From DATHGT01 sp035317605 (GTDB lineage: Bacteria; Methylomirabilota; Methylomirabilia; Rokubacteriales; CSP1-6): a stretch of 21,543 nt of DNA. The DNA is taken from contig DATHGT010000185.1 of NCBI GenBank assembly GCA_035317605.1, forward strand, positions 1 to 21,543, given 5' to 3'. Made by a program: the position numbers and the translations under genes. The notes under the pieces are model-generated. The model was not told the origin of the DNA, ran no database searches, and was given only the letters and a program-made list of their open reading frames with translations. Positions 13,817 to 21,259 of this stretch are shown here, in pieces; positions within the stretch are counted from its first letter, which is position 1; each line of letters begins with the position of its first letter.

Positions 13817-15367
13817 TCAGGCGCGCAGCTTGAACCGCTGGATCTTGCCGGTCGCCGTCTTCGGCAGCTCCGGCGTGAACTCGATCCAGCGCGGATACTT
13901 GTAGGGCGCGATCTTGTCCCTCACGAACGCCTTCAGCTCGTCGGCCAGCGCGGCCGAGGGCTGCGCCGGCTCCTTGAGGACCACGAAGGCCTTCGGCTTC
14001 ACGAGCCGGTCGCTGTCCTCGGCGCCGACCACCGCGGCCTCCAGCACGGAGGCGTGCTTGATGAGCGTCGCCTCCACTTCCACCGGCGACACCCAGATGC
14101 CGCCGACCTTCAGCATGTCGTCGGCGCGGCCCGCGTACCAGAAATAGCCATCCGGATCCTGCCAGTACTTGTCGCCGGTCTGGATCCACGCGCCGTGGAG
14201 CGTCTCTTTGGTCTTCTCGTGCTTGTTCCAGTAGTACGCCATCGTGGAGTCGCCCTTCACCCGAAGGTTGCCGATCTCGCCCGCGGGCACCGGGCGGCTC
14301 TCGTCGTCCACGACGACCGCCTCGTAACCCGGCACCGGCAACCCCGACGACCCCGGACGCACCGCGCCCGGGCGGTTCGAGAGGAAGATGTGCAGGATCT
14401 CGGTGGTCCCGATGCCGTCGATGATCTCGACGCCGAACCGCTCGCGCCAGCGCGTGTAGATCTCCTCGGGCAACGCTTCCCCCGCCGAGACACAGAGCCG
14501 CAGCGACGAGAGGTCCCAGCGCTTGTCCGCTTCTTTCACCGCGAGCATCGCCGCGTAGAGCGTGGGGATGCCGAAGAAGAGCGTGGGCTTCCGGGTGGCC
14601 ACCGTCTCGAACACGCTCTCCGGCGTCGGCCGGTGCGGAAACAGGATCGCCTGCGCGCCGACGGCGGCCGGGAAGTAGCCGGTGTTGCCCAGCCCGTAGG
14701 CGAAGAAGAGCTTGGCCGCGGAGAGCACGCGATCGGTGGGACGGATGCCAAGCACCTGCTTGCCGTAGGTCTCGGCGCACACGACCATGTCGTGCTGGAG
14801 GTGCACGGCGCCCTTGGGGAATCCCGTGGATCCCGAGGAGTAGAGCCAGAACGCGGCGTCGTCTCGCGAGGTGACGGCGGCCCCCAGCGTGGCCGAGGCC
14901 CGGCCCACGTGGTCCTCCCACGATAGGTGCCTTCCGGGGGCGCCCCCGGCCACCAGCACGTGGCGCAGGAACGGCGCCTGCCCGAACACGGGCTCGGCCT
15001 CGGCGAGCAGCGGCGCCGAGACGACCACGGCCCTGGCCCGGCTGTCGTTGAGGAAGTACAGCCAGTCCGCCGCGCGCATGAGCGTGTTCACGGGCACGGG
15101 GACCGCGCCGATCTTGATCGCGCCCCAGAACGTGCCGACGAACTCCGGCGCGTCGAGGCAGATCATGACCACGCGGTCTTCCATGCCGATCCCGAGATCT
15201 CGCAACGCGTTGCCCGTACGGTTGGCAAGATCCTGCACGTCCCCGTAGGACAGCACGCGGTCTTCGTAGGAGAACGCGGGGGCCTTCGCGCGGCCCTCGT
15301 CGACATTGCGATCCACGAACCAGGTCGCGGCGTTGAACTCGGCCGGCAACGATTCCCAGGCGTTCAT
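13817..15367 (-). CDS. bclA: Benzoate-CoA ligase family protein
   Basis: This 516-residue ANL-superfamily enzyme would convert benzoate, ATP and CoA to benzoyl-CoA, the entry step for the box pathway encoded nearby. The P-loop YSSGSTGFPKG is at 176-186. AKLFFAYGLGNTGYFP and IDGIGTTEILHIFLSN are characteristic of benzoate-CoA ligases. The hinge region TGDKYWQDPDGYFWYAGRADD precedes GGIWVSPVEVE, and the catalytic lysine is K508 in TATGKIQRFK. The ATG at 15367 has GGGAGG upstream. A 13-residue in-frame extension to 15406 lacks such a site. It forms a two-gene operon with the PaaK-like ligase and diverges from the serine-rich protein gene. A preference for 4-hydroxy- or 2-aminobenzoate cannot be excluded. 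Confidence 0.92.
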   Translation of the reverse strand: MNAWESLPAEFNAATWFVDRNVDEGRAKAPAFSYEDRVLSYGDVQDLANRTGNALRDLGIGMEDRVVMICLDAPEFVGTFWGAIKIGAVPVPVNTLMRAADWLYFLNDSRARAVVVSAPLLAEAEPVFGQAPFLRHVLVAGGAPGRHLSWEDHVGRASATLGAAVTSRDDAAFWLYSSGSTGFPKGAVHLQHDMVVCAETYGKQVLGIRPTDRVLSAAKLFFAYGLGNTGYFPAAVGAQAILFPHRPTPESVFETVATRKPTLFFGIPTLYAAMLAVKEADKRWDLSSLRLCVSAGEALPEEIYTRWRERFGVEIIDGIGTTEILHIFLSNRPGAVRPGSSGLPVPGYEAVVVDDESRPVPAGEIGNLRVKGDSTMAYYWNKHEKTKETLHGAWIQTGDKYWQDPDGYFWYAGRADDMLKVGGIWVSPVEVEATLIKHASVLEAAVVGAEDSDRLVKPKAFVVLKEPAQPSAALADELKAFVRDKIAPYKYPRWIEFTPELPKTATGKIQRFKLRA

Positions 15368-15427
15368 GCCTGCCTCCCACACCTCACTGGCACCACGGTT
15401 GCTCAAACCCCCTCAGGGAGGTGCACC

Positions 15428-15904
15428 ATGAAGAAGTCTCTCTTCGCGGCCATGCTCAGCACACTCATGATCGTGGGGCTCGGCGCGGCGGCCATCGCGC
15501 AGACGTCCGACAGCTCGTCGAGCGCCCAAACCCAGCAGAAGGACATGCCCGGCGACACGTCGAGCACCTCCAGCTCGTCGTCGTCGGCCACCGCCCCCAA
15601 GGCGGACGATGCCAAGTCAGACAGCGCTGCCTCGTCGCCCTCGGCGTCACCGGCGCCGAGCCCGTCCTCCAGCTCGTCCACGACCGTGACCGAGATAAAG
15701 CCCGGCGCGCCCAGTGGCGGCGGTGACGTCGCCGCGTCGCCCCGGACCTCGGGCGAGTCACACCGGATCTTCGGCCTCGATCCCACGGCCGCCGTCCTCA
15801 TCGCCGCCGCCATCCTCGTGGTGATCGTACTCGCCCTCGTCGCCATGACCCGCGGCGGAGAAGCCACCACCCGCACCGACATCGATCTCGACCGGCGTCG
15901 ATAG
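15428..15904 (+). CDS. Serine-rich secreted protein with C-terminal membrane anchor
   Basis: This 158-residue protein has three visible parts. The first is a Sec signal peptide (MKKSLFAAMLSTLMIVGLGAAAIAQ, cleavage likely after AIA). The second is a long low-complexity linker rich in Ser, Thr, Ala, Pro and Asp (about 26-110). The third is one membrane segment (about 119-140, PTAAVLIAAAILVVIVLALVAM) with a short Arg/Asp tail. It would be tethered with its disordered part outside. GGGAGG lies 6 bases before the ATG. It stands alone between the benzoate-CoA ligase operon and ridA, facing the opposite way to both. I recognise no family and infer no catabolic role. Confidence 0.82.
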   Translation: MKKSLFAAMLSTLMIVGLGAAAIAQTSDSSSSAQTQQKDMPGDTSSTSSSSSSATAPKADDAKSDSAASSPSASPAPSPSSSSSTTVTEIKPGAPSGGGDVAASPRTSGESHRIFGLDPTAAVLIAAAILVVIVLALVAMTRGGEATTRTDIDLDRRR

Positions 15905-15923
15905 GTTCACTGACTGACCGGAT

Positions 15924-15945
15924 GGGGGGCCACGAAGGGCCCCCC
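15924..15945. terminator. GGGGGGCC hairpin between converging genes
   Basis: GGGGGGCC (15924-15931) pairs with GGCCCCCC (15938-15945) across a 6-base loop. It lies between the stop of the serine-rich gene and the stop of ridA, 1 bp from the latter. The same stem arms, preceded by the same AT, begin the 73-bp repeat at 6799, so this hairpin appears to belong to that dispersed family. Confidence 0.7.
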
Positions 15946-15946
15946 G

Positions 15947-16405
15947 TCACCGACGTGGGCGGCGTCGTGCCGCGGCCTTCCGCGACGACGGCGCCGCCCG
16001 TGCCTTTCGCCGGCGGACCGCGATCGCCTCGATCTCGACCAGCAGCTCGGGACGGACGAGCTGGTGAATCACCAGCAGCGTGTTCGGCGGATACACGCCG
16101 TCCGGGAAGTATCGCGGGAAGATCTCCGACCGCGCCTTCATGAAGCCGGCGATGTCGCCGGCGCGGGTGAGAAACGTCTGGAGCCGCACGACGTCCCGCA
16201 TCGAACAGCCGCCGGCCTCGATGACGGACCGAACGTTCTCGAACGCCTGCTTGGTCTGCCCGACGATATCGTCCACCGCGACCTCACCGGCCGCGCCCAT
16301 CCCCACCTGCCCCGCCACGACCACCAGCTCCCCCGGCGCGGCGACGACGCCATGCGAATACATTCCGAGCGGCGGCCCGAACCCCTTCGGCACGATCGGT
16401 TTCAT
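15947..16405 (-). CDS. RidA/YjgF/RutC family protein in the box operon
   Basis: This 152-residue Rid-superfamily protein has the family landmarks YSHGVVAAPGELVVVAGQVG, QAFENVRSVIEAGGCSMRDVVRLQTFLT and LLVEIEAIAVRR. In E. coli RidA the catalytic Arg105 sits eight residues before EIEA; here that position is Leu (VIHQLVRPELLVEIEA). Enamine/imine deaminase activity is therefore doubtful, and it is better called a Rid subfamily member. A basic 20-residue tail (KARAAPSSRKAAARRRPRR) extends past the usual end. The ATG at 16405 has AGGAGG upstream and begins 9 bp after boxB stops, so it is the last gene of boxC-boxB-rid. Handling a reactive box intermediate is a guess from position only. Confidence 0.88.
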   Translation of the reverse strand: MKPIVPKGFGPPLGMYSHGVVAAPGELVVVAGQVGMGAAGEVAVDDIVGQTKQAFENVRSVIEAGGCSMRDVVRLQTFLTRAGDIAGFMKARSEIFPRYFPDGVYPPNTLLVIHQLVRPELLVEIEAIAVRRRKARAAPSSRKAAARRRPRR

Positions 16406-16414
16406 GCAAGCCTC

Positions 16415-17833
16415 CTAGCTGCCACGGATGTATTCGAAGTCGACGGGGTGACCGTTGATGCCGCGGGCGGGGGGAGCGATCCAGTTGGCGAACTTGCCGC
16501 GCTCGACGACCAGCTGCATCAGACTCCCCACGAAGGCCTCGTCGGCTTCGGTGGGCAACCACTCGGCGCGGTGAGCGTCCCACTCGGCCGGGGTGACCAC
16601 GCGTCCATCGGGTGAGACGCGCACGCCGGCGAAGGCCCCGATCGCGCGGTGGAAGGCGCGGTGCGGAAGCTTCAGTTCGCACGGGATGCCCGCGCGCTGG
16701 ATCACCGCGTTCCAGCGGGCCACGCCGCGGGCGCAGTCGGCCACGTAGTCGTCGCGCAGACGCTCGTTGAGCGACGTCAGCGCGGGCTGCTCGCTCACGA
16801 CGAGCTGATTGTCGCGGAGCTCGGTGACCGGGTACGTCGCCTCCTTCAGCCGGTGGTCGTCGTCCTTCTTGGTTTCCTCGAACCGGCCCTTCACCCCGGA
16901 CGTGTAGAAGTTGGCGGCGTTGGTCGAGATCTCGGAGCCGAAGAGGTCGAGCGAGACCGAGAAGTGGAAGTTGATGTACCGCTGCACGGTCGGCAGATCG
17001 ATCCCGCCGTGCCGGCGCATGTCGTCGGTCTTGTGCTCGCGCATCAGCTCGCACGTGCGCTGCACGATGCGTCCCACGCCGGTCTCGCCCACGAACATGT
17101 GGTGGGCCTCTTCGGTGAGCATGAAGCGGCAGGTGCGCGAGAGTGGATCGAAGCCGCTCTCGGCCAGGCTGGCCAGCTGGTACTTGCCGTCGCGATCGGT
17201 GAAGAAGCTGAACATGAAGAACGAGAGCCAGTCGGGCGTGCGCTCGTTGAAGGCGCCGAGGATGCGCGGCTTGTCGCGGTCGCCGGAGCGGCGCTGGAGC
17301 AGCGCCTCCGACTCCTCGCGCCCGTCGCGGCCGAAGTGGGCGTCGAGCAGATAGACCATCGCCCACAGGTGCCGTCCCTCCTCGACGTTGACCTGACAGA
17401 GGTTGCGCAGGTCGTAGAGCGAGGGACACGTGCGCCCGAGGTGGCGCTGCTGCTCGACCGACGCGGGCTCGGTGTCGCCCTGGGTGACGATCAATCGTCT
17501 GAGCGTCGCGCGATGCTCGCCCGGCACGTCCGGCCAGGCCGGCTGGCCCTTGTGGTCGCCGAACGCGATCACCCGATTCGGCTCCGGCTCGGCCAGGAAA
17601 ACACCCCAGCGGTATTCGGGCATGCGCAGATAGTCGAACTGGGCCCAGCCCTGAGCGTCGACGCTGACCGCGGTGCGCAGATAGATCTCCCGGGCCTGCA
17701 AGCCTTCGGGCCCCATGTCCTGCCACCAGTCCAGGAACTTTGGCTGCCATTCCTCGAGCGCCCGCAGGAGCCGGCGGTTGGAGGCGAGGTCGACGTTGTT
17801 GGGGATGCGCTCCAGGTAGTCGATGCCGGACAT
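16415..17833 (-). CDS. boxB: Benzoyl-CoA 2,3-epoxidase, oxygenase subunit BoxB
   Basis: This 472-residue protein (known BoxB about 473) uses a di-iron centre and O2 to epoxidise benzoyl-CoA to 2,3-epoxybenzoyl-CoA. The ligand set described for Azoarcus evansii BoxB (E120, E150, H153, D211, E240, H243) maps with a constant offset of two to E122, E152, H155, D213, E242 and H245. These are seen in VNVEEGRHLWAM, FFTDRDGKYQ and LTEEAHHMFVGETG. The ATG at 17833 is preceded by AAGGAGAG and overlaps the boxC stop by one base (TGATG). An in-frame extension upstream reads boxC antiparallel in another frame and is not real. Its reductase partner BoxA is not in the window. Confidence 0.97.
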   Translation of the reverse strand: MSGIDYLERIPNNVDLASNRRLLRALEEWQPKFLDWWQDMGPEGLQAREIYLRTAVSVDAQGWAQFDYLRMPEYRWGVFLAEPEPNRVIAFGDHKGQPAWPDVPGEHRATLRRLIVTQGDTEPASVEQQRHLGRTCPSLYDLRNLCQVNVEEGRHLWAMVYLLDAHFGRDGREESEALLQRRSGDRDKPRILGAFNERTPDWLSFFMFSFFTDRDGKYQLASLAESGFDPLSRTCRFMLTEEAHHMFVGETGVGRIVQRTCELMREHKTDDMRRHGGIDLPTVQRYINFHFSVSLDLFGSEISTNAANFYTSGVKGRFEETKKDDDHRLKEATYPVTELRDNQLVVSEQPALTSLNERLRDDYVADCARGVARWNAVIQRAGIPCELKLPHRAFHRAIGAFAGVRVSPDGRVVTPAEWDAHRAEWLPTEADEAFVGSLMQLVVERGKFANWIAPPARGINGHPVDFEYIRGS

Positions 17834-19500
17834 CACACTCTCCTTCGATCGAACTCGCTGCGTCGCCCTGTTCCGTAGACTTGTAACGCTCCGTTGGGCC
17901 CGACAGCGTTCGGGCGCTGGAACACCCAGTTCTGCCACGCCGACAGCCGGGCGAAGATCTTGGTCTCGATGGTCTCGGGGCCGGCGAAGCGCAGCGAAGC
18001 CTCCATGCCGGTCAGGGCGTCGGGTGAGAACGCCGCGCGCTCCTCGATGGCCAGGCGGACTTCGTCGTCCCAGTCGATGTCGTCGGGGATGAACGTCACG
18101 AGTCCGGCCTCGTCGGCCGCGGAGGCGTCGAGATCCTGGCCGAGGCGGCCCTTCAGGTCGTCCACGCGTCCGGGCTCGGCGAGGAAGCGGCTGCCCAGAC
18201 GCGTGAGCCCGTTGGCCATCGGATAAGGGCCGAAGTTCATCGCGGTCAGCCGCACCGTAGGGGCCGGCCGGTCGTCGCTCTGTCGCCCTCCGGCGAGCAT
18301 GTACGAGCGGTCGGCGGCGAGGGCCAGCTCCAGCAGCGTCCCGGCGAAGCACGAGCCGGGCTCGATCAGCGTAAAGATCGTGCGCGACGAGACGTCCAGG
18401 CGCTTGAGCGTGCGCTTGAGGAAGAGCCGGATCTCGCGCACGAGCCAATCGCCGGCGTGCTCAGCCAGGCAGCGATCGTAGGCTTCGACGAGGTCGGCGT
18501 CGCCGGCGGTGCGGAAGACCCAGAGGCCGATCTCGGTCTCGTTGGTACGCAGGTGAAGGATCAGGTCGTCCAGCTCGCGGGCGAGGGCCAGCGGCCAGAA
18601 CGCGCAGCCCAGCGCGTGGAGGCCGGCGGCGTCCGCGGGCGGCGGTGTCGTCGGCGCGGCGACGGTGATCTCGGCGACGCCGCGCGCCCGATCGATCTCG
18701 CACACGACGTGGGTGTACGCGATGCGATCGCCGTCGATCGTCCGCTCGAGCGGCGTCAGCACGATGCCTTTCGCCTGGGCCGGTCGATCGCTGCACCCGG
18801 CCAGCTCGGAGGCGCGCGCACGCACGGTCTCTTCGAGCTTGGAGCGCGGGACGACCTCGTCGACCAGTCCCCATTCCACCGCGCGTTTGCCCTTGATACC
18901 TTCTTCCAGGGTGCAGAAGAAATCAGCGCGGTCGCGGCGGACGTGGCGCTTGTCGACCACTCGGGTGAGTCCGCCCGTGCCGGGCAGGACGGCCAGCAGC
19001 GGGACTTCGGGCAGCGCGACCGACGTGTTGCCGTCGTCGGCCATCACGATCCGCTCGGTGGCCAGCGCCAGCTCGTAGCCGCCGCCCGCGCACGGCCCGT
19101 TGATCGCTGTCAGCCATACTTGGCGTGACTCGTTCGAGGCCTCTTCGATCGCGTTGCGGGTCTCGTTGGTGAACTTGCAGAAGTTGACCTTCCACGCGTG
19201 CGCCGACTGGCTCAGCATGCGGATGTTGGCGCCCGCGCAGAACACGCGCTCCTTGGCCGATCTCAGCACGACCGCGCCGACTTCGGGATGCTCGAAGCGC
19301 AGCCGATGAACGAGGTCGTTCAGCTCCACGTCGACGCCGAGGTCGTACGAGTTCAGCTTCAGCTCGTAGCCCGGCCTGAGCCCGCCGTCCTCACTGACGT
19401 CCATGGCCACCGTCGCCACCCGCCCATCGATCGCCACCTTCCAGTGCCGATACCGCGACGGCTCCGTCCGAAAGTCGACGACCGTGCCTTCATCCTTCAT
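17833..19500 (-). CDS. boxC: Benzoyl-CoA-dihydrodiol / 2,3-epoxybenzoyl-CoA ring-opening lyase BoxC
   Basis: This 555-residue protein has two crotonase-fold halves (about 25-255 and 280-540), as in known BoxC (about 550). BoxC hydrolytically opens the 2,3-epoxybenzoyl-CoA ring to 3,4-didehydroadipyl-CoA semialdehyde with loss of formate. Conserved oxyanion-hole and active-site segments are VFCAGANIRML (86-96), NGPCAGGGYELAL (134-146) and PGTGGLTR (173-180). The second half has GSCFAGTLLELALAADRSYML. The ATG at 19500 has a strong GGAGG 6 bases upstream. It is the first gene of the box operon as transcribed and is separated from the upstream regulator by a MITE-like repeat, so a separate promoter may lie in or near that repeat. 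Confidence 0.97.
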   Translation of the reverse strand: MKDEGTVVDFRTEPSRYRHWKVAIDGRVATVAMDVSEDGGLRPGYELKLNSYDLGVDVELNDLVHRLRFEHPEVGAVVLRSAKERVFCAGANIRMLSQSAHAWKVNFCKFTNETRNAIEEASNESRQVWLTAINGPCAGGGYELALATERIVMADDGNTSVALPEVPLLAVLPGTGGLTRVVDKRHVRRDRADFFCTLEEGIKGKRAVEWGLVDEVVPRSKLEETVRARASELAGCSDRPAQAKGIVLTPLERTIDGDRIAYTHVVCEIDRARGVAEITVAAPTTPPPADAAGLHALGCAFWPLALARELDDLILHLRTNETEIGLWVFRTAGDADLVEAYDRCLAEHAGDWLVREIRLFLKRTLKRLDVSSRTIFTLIEPGSCFAGTLLELALAADRSYMLAGGRQSDDRPAPTVRLTAMNFGPYPMANGLTRLGSRFLAEPGRVDDLKGRLGQDLDASAADEAGLVTFIPDDIDWDDEVRLAIEERAAFSPDALTGMEASLRFAGPETIETKIFARLSAWQNWVFQRPNAVGPNGALQVYGTGRRSEFDRRRV

Positions 19501-19525
19501 TGTTTTCCTCCGGAACCCCGCGCCG

Positions 19526-19697
19526 CACGTTGATCAAAAGGGCCCAGATGCTAGGCGGCGACGAGCGACGACCGAGGCGTATGCCGCATACGCCGCCGCA
19601 GTAGGAGGTGAGACCGCCAGGCGGGCGAGCCGACGCTTCGGTGATCGCCAGTCGAGCGAGGAGCCAACGACGCAGATGGGCCCTTTTCATCAACGTG
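19526..19697. mobile_element. 172-bp MITE-like element with 26-bp inverted ends
   Basis: The left end (19526-19551, cacgttgatcaaaagggccc...) and the reverse complement of the right end (19672-19697) agree at 23 of 26 positions. Near the centre is a perfect hairpin, ggcgtatg-ccg-catacgcc (19576-19594). The right end abuts the regulator stop codon directly, and the left end stops 25 bp before the boxC start, just outside its ribosome binding site. No transposase is encoded. A minus-strand frame (19490-19693) is open across the element but overlaps the boxC start and looks like repeat translation. No flanking target duplication is obvious. Confidence 0.75.
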
Positions 19698-20246
19698 CTA
19701 CCCGAGAATGACCCATAGGGCGCGAGCCTTGCGCGGTCCCAGGTTCTCCCACCAGTGGGGCGCGCCGCCGTCGAGCAGCGCGCTGTCGCCGGCCTCCAGC
19801 GCGTGCGCGTCGCCGTTGTAGTGGAGCGCGACCTTGCCTTCGAGCACGTAGAAGAGCTTCATCTGGCCGGGTTGAATCACGACCTTGTCGGTGGCGACCC
19901 CGCGCGCCTTGGCGGCCAGCGTGGAGACCACGGCGCGGATCTTTCCCTGGAAGAGTCCGGCCCCGAGCACGGCCCAGCGCTCGGAGCTGCCGTCGAACGA
20001 GACCGCCGGGTACTCGCGCTGGCGCGTGACCTGGATGCGCCCGGCGGGCCGGCCGTCGAACAGCGACGCGATGGGCACGCCGAGGGCGGCCGCGACCTTG
20101 CCGAGCGTGTTCAGCGACGGGGTGAGCCGTCCCGACTCGATCTGCGACACCATGCTCGGCGTGAGGCCCGCCTTCTCGGCGAGCTGACGCTGTTGCAGCT
20201 CGCGCTCCATGCGCAGGGCCTTGATCCGCTCGCCCAGCGCGGTCAC
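19698..20246 (-). CDS. XRE-type helix-turn-helix regulator with C-terminal cupin
   Basis: This 182-residue regulator has an N-terminal XRE helix-turn-helix (about 3-62: LGERIKALRMERELQQRQLAEKAGLTPSMVSQIESGRLTPSLNTLGKVAAALG). Its C-terminal cupin sensor domain (about 105-180) contains VVIQPGQMKLFYVLEGKVALHYNGDAHALEAGDSALLDGGAPHWWENLG. The layout is that of HTH-cupin repressors or activators that respond to small metabolites. The start is GTG at 20246, overlapping the hcrB stop as GTGA. An in-frame extension further upstream reads across hcrB in the wrong frame. Its place between hcrB and boxC makes it the obvious candidate to control aromatic-acid genes. It differs from BoxR/BzdR, which carry a shikimate-kinase-like sensor. 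Confidence 0.92.
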   Translation of the reverse strand: MTALGERIKALRMERELQQRQLAEKAGLTPSMVSQIESGRLTPSLNTLGKVAAALGVPIASLFDGRPAGRIQVTRQREYPAVSFDGSSERWAVLGAGLFQGKIRAVVSTLAAKARGVATDKVVIQPGQMKLFYVLEGKVALHYNGDAHALEAGDSALLDGGAPHWWENLGPRKARALWVILG

Positions 20247-21259
20247 GCCGTCTCCTCGTCCGCGCGGCCGTCGGCGTCGAGGCCCGCGAGGCGACGCAAC
20301 GCGCGCGTCACGAAGACCCGCGTCATCCGCTTGCGGTAGAAGTGCGCGTAGTCGGTGTTGTCGAGCGGCTTCGAGGGGCCGGCCGCAAGATCCGCGGCGC
20401 GCACGATGAGCTCGGGCGTGAGCCGCTCGTTCTTCAGCGCATCGTTGGCGGCCTTTGCCTCGCGCGGCAGCGACGCGACCGCGCCGAGCACGACCCGCGC
20501 GTCGCGCACGGTGTCGCCCTCCATCCGGAGCGCGATGGCGACGCCGAGCACGGGAAAGTCGAACGACCCGCGACGCCGTAGCTTGAGATAGACGGACGTC
20601 CATCCGTCGGCGGGCGGCAGCACGATCTCGGCGAGGATCTCGTCGGGACGCCGGGTCAGGTACTCGATCCCGTCGTCGCGATAGAGGCTCTCGACGGGGA
20701 CCGTGCGCTCGCCCTCGACGCCGACGAGGCGCACGCGCGCTCCCAGGCTCCAGAGGACCGGAGCGGTGTCCGACGACGACACGGCCCAGCAGCGGGGACT
20801 GCCGGGAGCGACCAGGCAGATGTCACCGTCCTTCTTCATGCAAAACCCGACGGCCTTCCGCCAGGCGTGGGATTGGTTGTAGTAGTTGCAGCGCGTGTCG
20901 ACGCAGAGGTTGCCGCCGAGCGTGCCCATGTTCCTGAGCTGCGGCGACGAGACCAGTCCCGCCGCCGTCGCCAGCGCGGGGAAATCTCGCGCGATGGCGG
21001 CGTGCGCGGCGACGGTCGAGAGCGTGGTCGTGGCGCCGATCGTCAGCCCGTCGCGCGCGCTCCCGCGCACGCCGGCGATCTCGCGCACCGCGCGGAGCCC
21101 GACGAGCACGCGAGGCTCGAACTGGCGGCGCTTCATGTTGGGATAGAGATCGGTCCCGCCCGCCACCAGCATCGCCGCGCTGCCGTGCTCGGCCAATGTG
21201 CGTGCCGCGTCAGCCACCGTCCTCGGCGCCAAGTAAGTGAACGGCGGCAGGCGCATCAT
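20243..21259 (-). CDS. hcrB: 4-hydroxybenzoyl-CoA reductase beta subunit (FAD and extra [4Fe-4S])
   Basis: This is a 338-residue FAD-binding subunit of the xanthine oxidase family. The FAD motif VAGGTDLYPNMKRRQ is at about 33-47 and TIGATTTLS follows at about 73. C124, C140, C148 and C157 have spacings 16, 8 and 9. These are identical to those of the extra-cluster cysteines C122, C138, C146 and C155 of Thauera HcrB, a cluster special to 4-hydroxybenzoyl-CoA reductase. The enzyme reductively removes the phenolic hydroxyl to give benzoyl-CoA. The ATG at 21259 overlaps the hcrA stop as ATGA (a second ATG follows directly), and its own stop overlaps the regulator start. The small 2Fe-2S subunit gene hcrC is not downstream and must be elsewhere. 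Confidence 0.93.
   Translation of the reverse strand: MMRLPPFTYLAPRTVADAARTLAEHGSAAMLVAGGTDLYPNMKRRQFEPRVLVGLRAVREIAGVRGSARDGLTIGATTTLSTVAAHAAIARDFPALATAAGLVSSPQLRNMGTLGGNLCVDTRCNYYNQSHAWRKAVGFCMKKDGDICLVAPGSPRCWAVSSSDTAPVLWSLGARVRLVGVEGERTVPVESLYRDDGIEYLTRRPDEILAEIVLPPADGWTSVYLKLRRRGSFDFPVLGVAIALRMEGDTVRDARVVLGAVASLPREAKAANDALKNERLTPELIVRAADLAAGPSKPLDNTDYAHFYRKRMTRVFVTRALRRLAGLDADGRADEETA

Noticed and set aside
15368..15427. Promoter pair between benzoate-CoA ligase and the serine-rich gene
   Set aside because: The 60-bp divergent gap must hold promoters, but apart from the two ribosome sites I found no hexamer pair good enough to call.
19490..19693. 67-codon minus-strand frame across the MITE-like element
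   Set aside because: It overlaps the start of boxC and consists of translated repeat sequence. There is no ribosome site or recognisable domain.
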